15,602 nt of DNA from Dictyocoela muelleri (lineage: Eukaryota > Microsporidia): assembly GCA_016256075.1 (NCBI GenBank), contig SDVU01000298.1:1-15602 (forward strand), written 5' to 3'. Every line of letters starts with the position of its first letter. Positions within the stretch are counted from its first letter, which is position 1. Made by a program: the position numbers and the translations under genes. This document shows, piece after piece, positions 1-8,602 of this stretch. The notes below the pieces were generated by a model, which did no database searches, was not told where the DNA came from, and worked only from the letters and a program-made list of their open reading frames with translations.

Positions 1-350
1 GATTATTAATAATTATAATTATTTATGAATTTATAGCTTATAAATTATGTTTTTATTTTTAAAGTATTTTTATAACCTCCCCTATAGTACCAAATAACCT
101 TTTAATTTTTTTATCCCATTTCTTGCCGCTTTAACTAGACTTTCTTTGGAGTAAGTTTATAAAAAAGACCTGTTAAATCACAATTAAAAACCTTATTCGG
201 TCCATATTAAGAAAGGTTTGTTTTGAATATCATTAAAAACTCATCGAAATTTCGATTTTTAGTATTAAAACTCTTGCAAGAACATTTTTTTAAAACAATT
301 CCATGGTTTTTATTATATTTATAAAGGAATCTATTGAAGCACGAATTTTT
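1..350. other. AT-rich stretch without a recognised gene
   Basis: No frame stays open long enough to be a gene. On the minus strand between about 160 and 70 there is a short frame reading YSKESLVKAARNGIKKLKGY, with stops on both sides. Its base composition is more coding-like than the surroundings, so it may be a scrap of a decayed element, but I cannot assign it to a family. A short palindrome, ATCGAAATTTCGAT, lies near 244. Confidence 0.4.
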
Positions 351-361
351 GTACTCTTCCG

Positions 362-655
362 ATATAAATAATCACCTTTGCAATATATAATTTTAGGAGA
401 GAGAAAACTGCAAATTAAAACGAGGGTTATTTTAATGTAGTAACTCCCGTAGTATAGATTTTTTATATTCTTACTCTACGGTTGTAGATTTATAAAGTGG
501 GATCCCGAAGGTATCCCACTTTAAAAATCTACAACCGTAGAGTAAGAATGGAAAAAATCTATACTACGGGAGTTACTACATTAAAATAATCCTCGTTTTA
601 ATTTGCAGTTTTCTCTCTCCTAAAATTTTTATATTGCAAAGGTGATTATTTATAT
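362..655. repeat. Palindromic foldback element, copy 1 (MITE-like)
   Basis: The two halves are near-perfect reverse complements, about 140 bp each, starting ATATAAATAATCACC and ending GGTGATTATTTATAT. The centre, around 500-523, is a different small palindrome built on GTGGGATCCC and GGTATCCCAC. There is no coding frame, so this is a non-autonomous foldback or MITE-like element. The open frame running through the right arm is a by-product of the repeat. The parent transposase is unknown. Merlin lies next door, but nothing in the ends proves a link. A second copy lies at 1714-2024. Confidence 0.85.
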
Positions 656-736
656 TTTCCGATTTTTTATGGTATTGATTATTTTTTTTGATCATTTTTT
701 TAATATATATATTTTTTAATTTTTTAAAGACCCTTA

Positions 737-1606
737 TGAGACCTTTCAAGAATCTAACAAACATAGGAGCCCCGGAACTAGGAAGATACCTACGATCAGA
801 AGCGTTTTCATTTAAAATTCTGAAGAGATTGGGGTAATAAAAACAAAAAATATTGCATACATTGCAAATGTTTGATGAAAGCCCATGGTGACTATAATGG
901 GTTCTTCTATTGTAAAAGAAAATGTAACATCTGAATATCCATGAGGTATGATACTATACTACAGGATACGAGGATTACATTTTGAAAATTTATTCATCTT
1001 CGCCACTACTATTTCCACAAAACCATAATAACAAGAAATTTGTTAAGGGATGTGGGAATAAGTAGATCTTTGATAACCAAAATAAAATATAAAATTGAAC
1101 ATAAGATCGCACTATACAATAAAAGGTGCATGGCAAAGTTAGGGGGTGAGGGAACAATATTTGAAGCCGATGAGACACTCATTGCATCTGCAAAGTACAG
1201 AAGAAAGCAATTTCCGGAGCAAAAATAGGTTTTGGGGGTGGTAGAAAGAGAGACAGGTCGATGTTATCTTAAAGTTGTCTAGTAAAGGAAAAAGGCGACT
1301 CTTGAAAAGACATTCCAAGCTTCATCGTAGAAAGTACCATCATCTGTACTGTCCAAGCGAAGATTATGGTTCATTGGATGAAATAGGCTTCATGCACTTT
1401 GATTTGTGCCCCCAAAAAAATTTGTAGACTCCCAAACAGGTGTCCATACACAGACTATATAGAACCTGTGGAATAATTTTTAAAAAAAAGAAACATGCGG
1501 AGTATGGAATAAACAAAAAGAGACTCCAGGCATATTGTGACGTTTTTTCTTTTTTTAGAAATAATAAAAATTTGAGTTTTGAGGAATTTATGAAAATTAT
1601 AAAATA
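737..1606 (+). pseudogene. Decayed Merlin (IS1595-like) DDE transposase
   Basis: This is a broken transposase of the Merlin superfamily, the eukaryotic relatives of bacterial IS1595/ISXO2. In order it keeps an N-terminal stretch (ELGRYLRSEAFSFKILKRLG, about 770-830); a zinc ribbon reading YCIHCK and then YCKRKC (about 850-930); and the start of the catalytic domain, open from 1040 to 1228, with GGEGTIFEADETLIASAKY, where the D of EADET is the likely first catalytic residue. Beyond 1228 come VLGVVERETGRCYLKVV, the FVDSQTGVHTQTI block near 1410-1455, and a C-terminal tail ending FEEFMKIIK before a stop near 1606. Stops interrupt it at several points, including 1229-1231, after VV near 1278, and where the third catalytic residue is expected after HTQTI. 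At least one frame change occurs near the A-run at 1485. It is clearly not functional. The family call rests on remembered motif order, not a search. Confidence 0.82.
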
Positions 1607-1713
1607 AATAGTTCTAATATTTAAAAATTTTTGATTTTTGATTTTTGATTTTTTTGTTGTTTTCTTGGTTTTTGTAAAATATGATAAAAAAATAGAGTTT
1701 CTGTACATTAATA

Positions 1714-2024
1714 GTACTGTTTCAATATAAATAATCACCTTTGCAATATAAAAATTTTAGGAGAGAGAACTGTAAATTAAAACGAGGGTGAATTTAATGT
1801 GGTAACTTCCGTAGTATAGGTTTTTTTCATTCTTACTCTACGGTTGCAGATTTATAGTATATTGGCCCTTTGGGCCAATATACTATAAATCTGCAACCGT
1901 AGAGTAAGAATGAAAAAAACCTATACTAGGAAGTTACCACATTAAATCCACCCTCGTTTTAATTTACAGTTCTCTCTCCTAAAATTTTTATATTGCAAAG
2001 GTGATTATTTATATTGGACAGTAC
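1714..2024. repeat. Palindromic foldback element, copy 2 (MITE-like)
   Basis: This has the same architecture as the element at 362-655: long inverted arms, here extended at both ends by a perfect GTACTGT/ACAGTAC pair. The apex, near 1856-1886, is unrelated to that of copy 1 and is itself a palindrome around TTGGCCCTTTGGGCCAA. It lies between the Merlin remnant and the pogo-like transposase fragment, where the rest of the pogo reading frame would be expected, so it may have inserted there. There is no coding capacity. Confidence 0.87.
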
Positions 2025-2070
2025 CGTTTTTTTTTCAAGCTGTAATTCATTTTCTTTTTTATAATCATCT

Positions 2071-2411
2071 TCAATATAAATTTGTATAGTTTTTGCTTAT
2101 AAATTTTTTTTCAGTTATATAACCACCTTTATCCTCTACCATATCATCCCACACTTTTAATTTTTGGTCCAACATTGGATATTTCATTTTTTTTTTCAAT
2201 GTTGATCTATGTTTTGTGTTTTTATAAATGAATCAGTAATTTTTTGTTCGTTATCAACATATTTTTTAATAGTTCTACGATCAATTTTTTTGTTAAATTT
2301 AATGCTGAAAATTTCTGCAATTCTCCTATTGCTTGTATCTTTATTCCATTTTTTATATTCAATTATTTCGATTTTTTTTAATGTTAGTCTTTTTGATGTT
2401 TTATTTGTCAT
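2071..2411 (-). pseudogene. Pogo/Tigger-like transposase, N-terminal DNA-binding fragment
   Basis: The frame starts MTNKTSKRLTLKKIEIIEY and runs into a helix-turn-helix with RRIAEIFSIKFNKKIDRRT, which resembles the CENP-B/pogo N-terminal HTH. After DQH there is an in-frame TGA. The same frame resumes with MKYPMLDQKLKVWDDMVED and GGYITEKKFISKNYTNLY, which resembles the second DNA-binding domain of this family (Tc5/CENP-B type, with its conserved P-x-L-x-x-x-L-x-x-W pattern), and then stops at 2071. The catalytic domain is missing. The coding start lies 24 bp from the LTR element boundary, so the transposon was split in its 5' leader. The assignment comes from motif order and the terminal repeat at 6886, not from a search. 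A host CENP-B-like gene is less likely given the decay and the nesting. Confidence 0.68.
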
Positions 2412-2434
2412 TCCATGGTTTTTTTTTGTAATAT

Positions 2435-2717
2435 TGTCATGGTCTACACCGAAGGTGCTTTTATCGACCAAGAAATTAATGTATAAAGATTTCGTTAAAC
2501 TAACTTTATTGGAATGATGATTCTGATGTTGACTCCATGAAGGCATCGGTGTATAATCGCGGGTGTATTTATAGTTTCGGAAAAACTGTCAAATGTCAAA
2601 GATCTGTCAAATGTCAGCAACTTATCAAATTTTCTGATCGTGTCAAAAATGATCAAAAAAATCATCACGATTCTTCCGCACATAAATGATCATTGCGGTG
2701 GCGACTTATCCGCCACA
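2435..2717 (-). repeat. 3' LTR of the Ty3-like element
   Basis: This 283-bp repeat matches 6401-6739 over its whole length apart from a few substitutions, a 2-bp indel, and three fewer copies of an 18-bp internal unit. On the plus strand it begins TGTCATGGTCTACACC and ends CGCCACA. The polypurine tract touches its inner edge. Confidence 0.93.
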
Positions 2718-2731
2718 TCTTCCCCCCTTCT
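2718..2731 (-). other. Polypurine tract of the LTR element
   Basis: On the minus strand this reads AGAAGGGGGGAAGA and directly touches the 3' LTR. A purine run in this place is the usual plus-strand DNA primer of LTR elements. It fixes both the LTR boundary and the element's orientation. Confidence 0.85.
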
Positions 2732-3073
2732 AAAAAATTTAAGATTCTTTGTTGCACACTTCCGAACCCCTATTTCAGTTTTTAAAAACACATTGTTGCC
2801 ACTTTCAGACATTTTTATTATTCTGCATGGGCCTTCAAATTTCGGTTTAATTTTATCTTGGTCATGTCTTTTTTGTTAAACCAAGTCATTTTTTTTTAAA
2901 TGTCATTTATTTTTTCAGTTCTCTTTTGTTCCATAATTCATGTTTAAGTTTTATTTTATTTTTTTTATCATTAATATTTACTTTCCCCCGTAATTGTCAA
3001 AGATTGGTTTCTTGTAAAAAATTTCATATGGCGAGTGTACGAGCGTTATTTTATTGCATAGGTTCAAGCGCTT

Positions 3074-3717
3074 TCAAATGTTATGACTTGTTTCTCTTAG
3101 GCTTAGGCCTCGACTGAGTCTTGGCACTTTTGTTATTTCCCTATTCATTCTTTTAACGACGGAGTTTCCAGTAGGATTGTAGTGAGAAGTGGAAAGATGT
3201 TTTTTGCTGTGCTTATTCATGAGCTCCTGAAAGTTTTTGGATTTTAATTGTCTTCCGTTATCAGACAGGCATTTCTCGGGTATGTAGTGTTCTTTGAACC
3301 AAATTTCTCTGAGAGCGAAACATACTGTAGATGAATGAATGTTGTTGATAAACTTTATCTTCATATAACGTGAGAACATGTCTGTTACCACGAGAATATA
3401 GAACTCTTTCTTTATCATCTTAGTGTCGTAGTGAGTAGTTTTAATCAGCCCTTCAAGTCAATTGCGATTGTTTGATTTCTTTTGTAAGGTAGGGTGACAA
3501 ATTTTGTCTTTGTGTGATTGCGGGTGAAGTTCTTTTCCGATTGGCAACGATGACATTTTTTTATGATGATTGAGATTACTTTCATTAATTTTTTGATTTT
3601 AATGTATTTCCTGACGGTACTTGTCATTTTGTTCTTTCCATGATGTATTAATAGGATATGGGCTTGCTCGATCAATTTAGATAGTTGGGCTTGATCTTCT
3701 GGTTTTGTATTCTCCAA
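3074..3717 (-). pseudogene. Integrase region of the LTR element
   Basis: It has the zinc-binding head of retroelement integrases (ILLIHHGKNKM followed by CHRCQSEK), then a catalytic-core-like stretch with VTDMFSRYMKIKF and CLSDNGRQLKSKNF. Lying downstream of RT and RNase H in the direction of reading, it marks the element as Ty3-like rather than Ty1-like. It is part of a broken element and not a host gene. Confidence 0.85.
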
Positions 3718-3799
3718 TTCTTTGAAAATAATGTTAAGTTCAGATAAATCCTCCTTTGTTGTTTTTTGTATGGCGTGAAGACTTCGAGATAATATATCG

Positions 3800-5510
3800 G
3801 CTTCGCTATTATTATCAGATGATATATGTTTTAAAGTGTAGTTTTATTCTTCCAAGATCAGAAGCCACCTGTTAATTCTTTTCGATAGATCTCCCTTGAA
3901 GGTAAGGTTCTTGTTGTCCGTGTAGATATTGATTTTTGAGGCGAATATTATTGACTTAAAGTGTTTCAAAGATTCCAGGATCGCGAATGTTTATCACTCG
4001 ATTACAGTGTAGTTGGCTTCAGCGCCTCTGAATTTGCGGCTATATAACCCAATGAGTTTATCGTTCTGAGTCAAAATTTAACCTATGCCCATGTCCGAGG
4101 CATCTGACTTTAAATCAAATTCTTTGTTATAATCAGGGTAATGTAGAATTCGTTGGGCTTTGAATCATCAATTATTCTTTTGAGAGTCTCTGTATCTCGT
4201 TTTTCTCATTTTATGAATTTTTCTTTTGTTTTGAGTTTTTCGTAAAAGCTTGAAAGATAAGTCGATAGATCAGGAATATGGTTTCTGAACCAGTTATTAT
4301 TTCCTATTATTTTCTCTAATTGTTTTCTTGTTTTAGGAGCAGTCAGTTTAAGGTTCTCAACTTTATTAGTTTCAAGGTTTATTCCTTCAAAGGAAAATAT
4401 GTGTCTCAAGAAATTTATCTCTTTTTGCGCGAATTCACATTTATCGAAGTTGATTCCAATATTGTTTTCTTTTAATCTTTTTAATACTCTTTCGAAGTCA
4501 TCATAATGATCTTCAACATTTTTTGAAGCTACAAGTATATCATCAATATAGCAGTATGCATTATCAATTCCTGTTAATAATTTGTTCATCGCTGTCTGGA
4601 AGGTATAGGGAGCATTTGTATGCCAGAAAGGCATCCTCAAAAATACGTATGTGTGGCCTAAGACTCTAAATCAGGTTTTTTTGACATCTTCGTCTTTTAT
4701 TTTTATTTGATAAAAGCCTTGATCTAGATCGAATTTAGTAAAAATCGTAGATCCTTTCAGCTTATAGAGCATGTATGTTATTTTTGGCCTTAAATTATGA
4801 GCCTTCACTGTTACAGAATTCAGAGAACGGTAGGAGATTAGTAGACTTAATTTGCCATTTGCCTTGCGTATGAAGAAGGCTGGTGATATAAATTCTGTTT
4901 CCATATTTTGGAGGATTCCCTTCGTTATCAAATCATTGATGTGAGTTTGTACGTCTTCTTGTATCGCGATCGGGACCGGGTATGCCTTCTTTGGTTGATT
5001 GAAATTGCCCATTAGTTTTATTTCGTGCGCGATATTTGGTATATCTCCTAGAATAGGATTGTTATTTTTGTAATTTTGGATCATTAGTTTCATTTTATTT
5101 CTCGTTTCGCTTATTTCGCAGATTCTTGTTTTTTCAAGAAGTTCTTCGTCGTATGCTGCCATTTTTGGTTTTTTGACCTCAAGCTCGTATTCATTGTTAT
5201 CGATTTTAATAGTACTTTCTTTTAAACTCAACTCAACCTTATTTTTAATCATAAAATCCATGCCTAGTAAAAAGTCAACGTTTAATCCTCTAAGAACATA
5301 AAACTTCTCTTTTATTCTCGATGTTAGATCGTTGAACACTATTATGCCAGTCTCGTTGTATAAAACCGTGTGAGTATTCGTTCCATTTGCCAACTCAACA
5401 GATCTTTTGGGTATTTGTATTGTCTTGCCTAGATGGATTCTGTTATTTAGATTTTCAGATACGTAGTTGTATTCAGAACCAGTATCAAGTAGTGCCTTGT
5501 ATTCATTATT
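3800..5510 (-). pseudogene. Protease, reverse transcriptase and RNase H region of the LTR element
   Basis: Reading on the minus strand, an aspartic-protease motif (LLDTGSEYNYVS) lies near 5450-5500, followed by the flap and core with DFLLGMDFM. Reverse transcriptase follows with ISPAFFIRKANGKLS, FTKFDLDQGFYQIKI and the catalytic YCYIDDILVAS motif near 4540-4560. An RNase H-like part lies below about 4200. Protease, RT and RNase H in this order is the Ty3 pol layout. The region is broken and belongs to the fossil element. Confidence 0.88.
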
Positions 5511-5779
5511 TGAGCAAGTTATGGGTATAATGATTGTTTAGGAAGTAGGGATCGGTTCTTGCAGTGACATGAGTTGTTTGTCGGTTTTATTGTCAGCGTG
5601 CTCTTTGCTGTATCTCTTATTTGCTCGACATTTATCATCGCTATGAGACCTTTAAAGATGGTACGAACAATATTTTTTGTTTTTATTCTTGTTATCAAAT
5701 TTTGGTTTTTTATAATTATTCTCCTTATTTTCTTTTTTATTGATATTTTTATTTATTGGTAGCTTTTGTTTTTGAAATG

Positions 5780-6400
5780 TTTCGATTATGATCTTCTCTG
5801 TTGAAACAATACAGTTGTAGAGTGATCTGTAGTCTGTCTTGGCACATTTAGACAGTTCTAACTTCGTGTAAGGATGTAACCCATTGAAGAATAATTATTG
5901 TACTTTTTGTTCGACGAGGTTTTCGCTCCAGTCCAGACATAGACCGACTTCTTGCAGTATGATTCTATTTCAGAAGTGTACTTTCTAATGGTGATGTAAT
6001 CCTCCTGTTTAATAATCGAAAGATACTCACTGTATTTATATGCAGTTTCGGGATTATATTTGAGTTTGAGCAAGGACTTTAGATGAGCCTTGGGATCAGT
6101 TGGTATGCCCGTTTCATACAGAATATCGACATTTATAATGTGCTTCAAGACATCTAGTTGGGCTGCGTCGTTCCAGTTGCATAACTTGGAGATCTCTTCA
6201 AATGCAATTACCCATTGTCTTGGTTCTCAATATATTCTAATACGTTAATCTTATGTAGCATTTTCAGGCCTGTTACATCGTTCTTGTATTCGAATGTTGC
6301 TACATCAAAGTTGTCATTTAGTCTAATTGAACTCTTTGTAGTTTTATTTCCGATTCAATTTTCTTCATCAATTTTTCTTTTTTTTGTTCTTGAATGAAGA
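5780..6400 (-). pseudogene. Gag-like region of the LTR element
   Basis: This is the region between the 5' LTR and the protease. One stretch (about 5858-6148) reads as a helical, charged protein with LKYNPETAYKYSEYLSIIKQ and EDYITIRKYTSEIE, in the style of gag capsid domains. Its place in the element supports this more than its sequence does. No clear CCHC knuckle was read. It is broken, like the rest of the element. Confidence 0.6.
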
Positions 6401-6739
6401 TGTCATGGTCTACACCGAAGGTGCTTTTATCGACCAAGAAATTAATGTATAAAGATTTCGTTAAACTAACTTTATTGGAATGATGATTCTGATGTTGACT
6501 CCATGAAGGCATCGGTGTGTAATCGCGGGGGTATTTATAGTTTCGGAAAAACTGTCAAATGTCAAAGATCTGTCAAATGTCAAAGATCTGTCAAATGTCA
6601 AAGATATGTCAAATGTCAAAGATATGTCAAATGTCAGCAAGTTATCAAATTTTCTGATCGTGTCAAAAATGATCAAAAACAAATCATCACGATTCTTCCA
6701 CACATAAATGATCATTGCGGTGGCGAGTTATTCGCCACA
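6401..6739 (-). repeat. 5' LTR of the Ty3-like element
   Basis: This is the 339-bp partner of 2435-2717. The extra length is almost all a tandem expansion of an 18-bp unit (TGTCAAATGTCAAAGATC and variants) at about 6554-6640, with four units here against one in the other LTR. Inverted GTGGCGA/TCGCCAC-type bases near 6720-6738 could form a small hairpin at the outer edge. Confidence 0.93.
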
Positions 6740-6886
6740 ATATTTTTAAAAATAATAAGCAAAAAATAGGGGGGGTGTCCAAAAATAGAGAGATAAAGTT
6801 AAAATACATGTTTATTTTTTAAGAATAGACAAAAATAGGGGGGGGGACAGAAAAATAGGGGGGGCAGAAAATGGGGAGTTTAACTG
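6740..6886 (-). repeat. Pogo-like terminal repeat with G-tract repeats
   Basis: This is the outer end of the split DNA transposon. AAAAATAG followed by a long G run occurs three times (G runs at 6769-6775, 6838-6846 and 6858-6864), with a further G run at 6873-6876. The last two copies are about 20 bp apart and separated by GACAG/GCAG. Subterminal repeats like these are often transposase binding sites. The end itself reads CAGTTAAACTCCCC on the minus strand. Confidence 0.6.
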
Positions 6887-6888
6887 TA

Positions 6889-7100
6889 TTATATTCATAT
6901 ACAATTGTTATAGTGTTGTATAGTTGATTAAGACTTGGTAAAATCTTTTATAATAAAACAAAAGTGACTCTCCATGGTGTGGGGTATTAGTGTGGCGATA
7001 CATCTAGGGAAAATAAGAGAGCATTTGTCGTATAGAAAACTTATGAAATGTCATTGTTTATTGAATTCAAGCTGATTATTATTTTATTGGTTATATTTAA
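6889..7100 (+). mobile_element. SINE-like element copy A, lacking its tRNA head
   Basis: From TTATATTCATATACAATTG to TATATTTAA this matches the body of the complete copy that follows, including GTATAGTTGATTAAGACTTGG, GTGTGGGGTATTAGTGTGGCGA and the end block TTCAAGCTGATTATTATTTT. It begins exactly where the pogo-like terminal repeat and its TA end, so the transposon probably inserted into this SINE and separated it from its head, which is not in the window. Confidence 0.72.
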
Positions 7101-7437
7101 GGTCAGATAGCTCAGCGGTTAACACTCTTTAATGTAAATTTAAGTATCTTGGTTCGAATCCCGCTGACGTCACTCTTGAATAAATAATGATGGAATGACA
7201 TTAAGCGGTCAAAAACAATAGAAATATAGTATTAATATACAGTTGTTCCAGTGTGGTATAGCTGATTAAGACTTGGTCTAATATGACAATGAAGCAGAAG
7301 GGACTCTCCTAGGTGTGTGGGATAAGTATGGCGACACGTCTTGGCAAAATAAGAAAGCATTTGTCGTATACAAAAGTTAAGAAATGTCATTGGTTATTGA
7401 ATTCAAGCTGATTATTATTTTATTGATTATATTTAAG
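7101..7437 (+). mobile_element. tRNA-derived SINE-like element copy B, complete short form
   Basis: This has a tRNA-like head (7102-7168) with good Pol III A and B boxes, then a tRNA-unrelated body of about 265 bp that ends at TTGATTATATTTAAGG, the same end as copy A. The element follows copy A with no gap, making a tandem dimer. The body is shared in part with copies at 7992-8480, 8603-8932, 11034-11455 (-) and 14229-14656 (-). There is no open reading frame. A and B end earlier than the other copies, which suggests two subfamilies with different 3' ends. Confidence 0.78.
7102..7168 (+). promoter_or_regulatory. tRNA-like head with internal Pol III promoter
   Basis: The A box is TAGCTCAGCGG (7108-7118) and the B box is GGTTCGAATCC (7151-7161), both close to the eukaryotic tRNA consensus and 32 nt apart. 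GTCAG at the start can pair with CTGAC at the end, leaving a worn acceptor stem. At 67 nt, with a poor D stem and no clear anticodon arm, it is not a working tRNA gene. The parental isotype cannot be read with confidence. Confidence 0.75.
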
Positions 7438-7890
7438 GAGTTTAGATGATTGTTATTGGTTAATTTTATGATTGGTTTATTTAAATATTAAAAGTAAATA
7501 ATAAAATAAGATTAAATAAATATAGTTTTCAAGAATTCTTTTAATAGCAATTTTAAGCCATCAACTTACACAGAGGCCTGCCGAATAATGCTAACTCAAA
7601 AGTAACACCGCCTCGAGAGCAACTCCTGAAAGTACTCTCTATTTATCACCGTTACATCTCTGATCATCTTCCTTAGATTGGAACATGACGACATTAATCA
7701 TGAAATTTCAATACTAAAAAATGCTCTAGGGTATTTTTTACTGCAGAATTTTTGGCATTTTTTTTTGTAAAAACACACCTTTTTAAATATATTTAAAAAA
7801 TTAAGTAAAAATATAATTAGATTTTATTTATTAAAACAAAAATTATAAATATTTATTTTAATATATATATTTATATATTACATGTATTAC
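7438..7890. other. Spacer with a possible decayed coding remnant
   Basis: Most of this is AT-rich. About 7555-7730 is less so and reads partly open on the plus strand: REQLLKVLSIYHRYISDHLP, then a stop, then in the next frame RLEHDDINHEISILKNAL. The style is that of a reverse-transcriptase tail, but nothing diagnostic is present. If real, it is short and broken. Confidence 0.3.
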
Positions 7891-7892
7891 TT

Positions 7893-7930
7893 TACATGCT
7901 GACAACATCCATAGCTGCCAACATGAAGAA
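7893..7930 (-). repeat. Fragment of the SINE 3' hairpin
   Basis: Plus-strand CATGCTGACAACATCCATAG followed by CTGCCAACATG matches the reverse-oriented 3' end of the copy at 14229 (CATGCCGACAATATCCATAA, then TTGTCAA). Only the terminal hairpin region is present. Confidence 0.5.
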
Positions 7931-7991
7931 TTACATCCAACTTTAGCCTTTGGCCTTTGGTTCCAATATATTTATTTTAATAAATAAAAAG

Positions 7992-8480
7992 TGTTAGATT
8001 GTCCCAGTGTTAAAAACTCTTGAATGTAACATTTAAGTATCGTGGTTCGAATCCGCAGAAGTCACTTTAATAAATAATTTAATTGAAATTAAGCGGTCAA
8101 TAACTAAAGATTAATAACAGTTCTTCCAGGGCATAGTTGATTATGATTTAATAAATAATTTAATCGAAATTAAGCGGTTTATAACTTAAGATTAATAACA
8201 GTTCTTCCATTGCATAGTTGATTATGACTTGGCCTAATAGACAATTAAACAGAAGGGACACCCACATGTGTACCTATAATACAGGCGAGCATCTACTCAA
8301 AAAGTACTCAAAATTCAGAATTATAATTAAAGACTATAATTAATTGTATAATTGAGTCATTGTTAAAACGAAAATCGTTTATACACCTGGCAGTTAATGG
8401 TGAAGTATAACTTGAACACGAAAAAAAAATCTATATTATGGTTATATAAAACACCACATGTCGGCAACAATGAATGTTGT
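7992..8480 (+). mobile_element. SINE-like element copy C, with internal duplication
   Basis: The head is degenerate at the A box but keeps a perfect B box, GGTTCGAATCC (8044-8054), and the shared CTTGAATGTAACATTTAAGT block. The body contains an 81-bp tandem duplication (8066-8146 and 8147-8227), which explains its greater length. Downstream are the shared GACTTGGCCTAATAGACAAT block, an ACTTGAACACG stretch, and an imperfect 3' hairpin (GCAACAATGAATGTTGT near 8464). Boundaries are approximate because the copy is diverged. Confidence 0.65.
8066..8227 (+). repeat. 81-bp tandem duplication inside SINE copy C
   Basis: Two units of 81 bp, each starting TTTAATAAATAATTTAAT and ending GCATAGTTGATTATGA plus a few bases. 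They differ at several positions (for example AGCGGTCAATAACTAAAG against AGCGGTTTATAACTTAAG), so the duplication is not very recent. Confidence 0.8.
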
Positions 8481-8602
8481 TAAAAGAAACTATTTTTTAA
8501 TGATATTTAATTACATTTTTACATAATTTATTTTGAATATATTTAAAAAATTCGTGTCATTTTACGGAAAAATTCTCATAATGAATCAATAAAAACGGCC
8601 TG

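Larger units (their letters stand above)
2435..6739 (-). mobile_element. Ty3/gypsy-like LTR retrotransposon, full length but broken
   Basis: This is an LTR element read on the minus strand, bounded by two similar LTRs with TG...CA ends and flanked by ATAT on both sides (2431-2434 and 6740-6743), probably the target duplication. The order is 5' LTR (6401-6739), gag-like region, aspartic protease, reverse transcriptase, RNase H, integrase, polypurine tract, 3' LTR (2435-2717). Integrase after RT/RNase H is the Ty3 order. No envelope-like gene was recognised. The coding part is broken in several places, perhaps 8-10, so it is a fossil. The LTRs differ at only about six base substitutions plus length changes, so the insertion is fairly young compared with the elements around it. 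It sits inside the pogo-like transposon. Confidence 0.9.
2025..6886 (-). mobile_element. Pogo/Tigger-like DNA transposon, 5' part, split by an LTR element
   Basis: Reading on the minus strand, the 5' end is at 6886, where CAGTTAAACTCCCC is a plausible pogo-type terminal repeat. It is bordered by TA (6887-6888), the usual pogo target. G-tract repeats follow (6760-6876), then the inserted LTR element (2435-6739), then the transposase start (ATG at 2411). Coding resemblance stops near 2071 and a foldback element begins at 2024. No DDE domain and no matching left terminal repeat were found in the window, so only the 5' part is here. The left limit is approximate. Confidence 0.6.

Noticed and set aside
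576-764. 62-codon minus-strand open frame
   Set aside because: It lies over the right arm of foldback copy 1 and adjoining AT-rich DNA, has no C-run before its start, and is low complexity.
990-1178. Minus-strand open frame opposite the Merlin remnant
   Set aside because: The plus strand carries recognisable transposase motifs. The opposite frame shows no domain.
1364-1738. 124-codon minus-strand open frame
   Set aside because: It runs antisense to the Merlin tail and through the simple TTTGATTTTTGA repeat into the foldback. Its composition is that of translated AT-rich DNA.
2209-3117. Plus-strand open frames across 2209-2517, 2640-2879 and 2926-3117
   Set aside because: They are antisense to the pogo-like fragment and the LTR element and carry no domain.
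5574-6397. Plus-strand hydrophobic open frames that could look like membrane proteins
   Set aside because: They are antisense to the gag-like and protease-adjacent region of the LTR element. The hydrophobic look comes from reading A-rich coding DNA in reverse.
7102-7168. A functional tRNA gene
   Set aside because: The boxes are good, but the D and anticodon arms do not fold normally, the unit is short, and degenerate copies with the same long body occur elsewhere. This fits a SINE head better.
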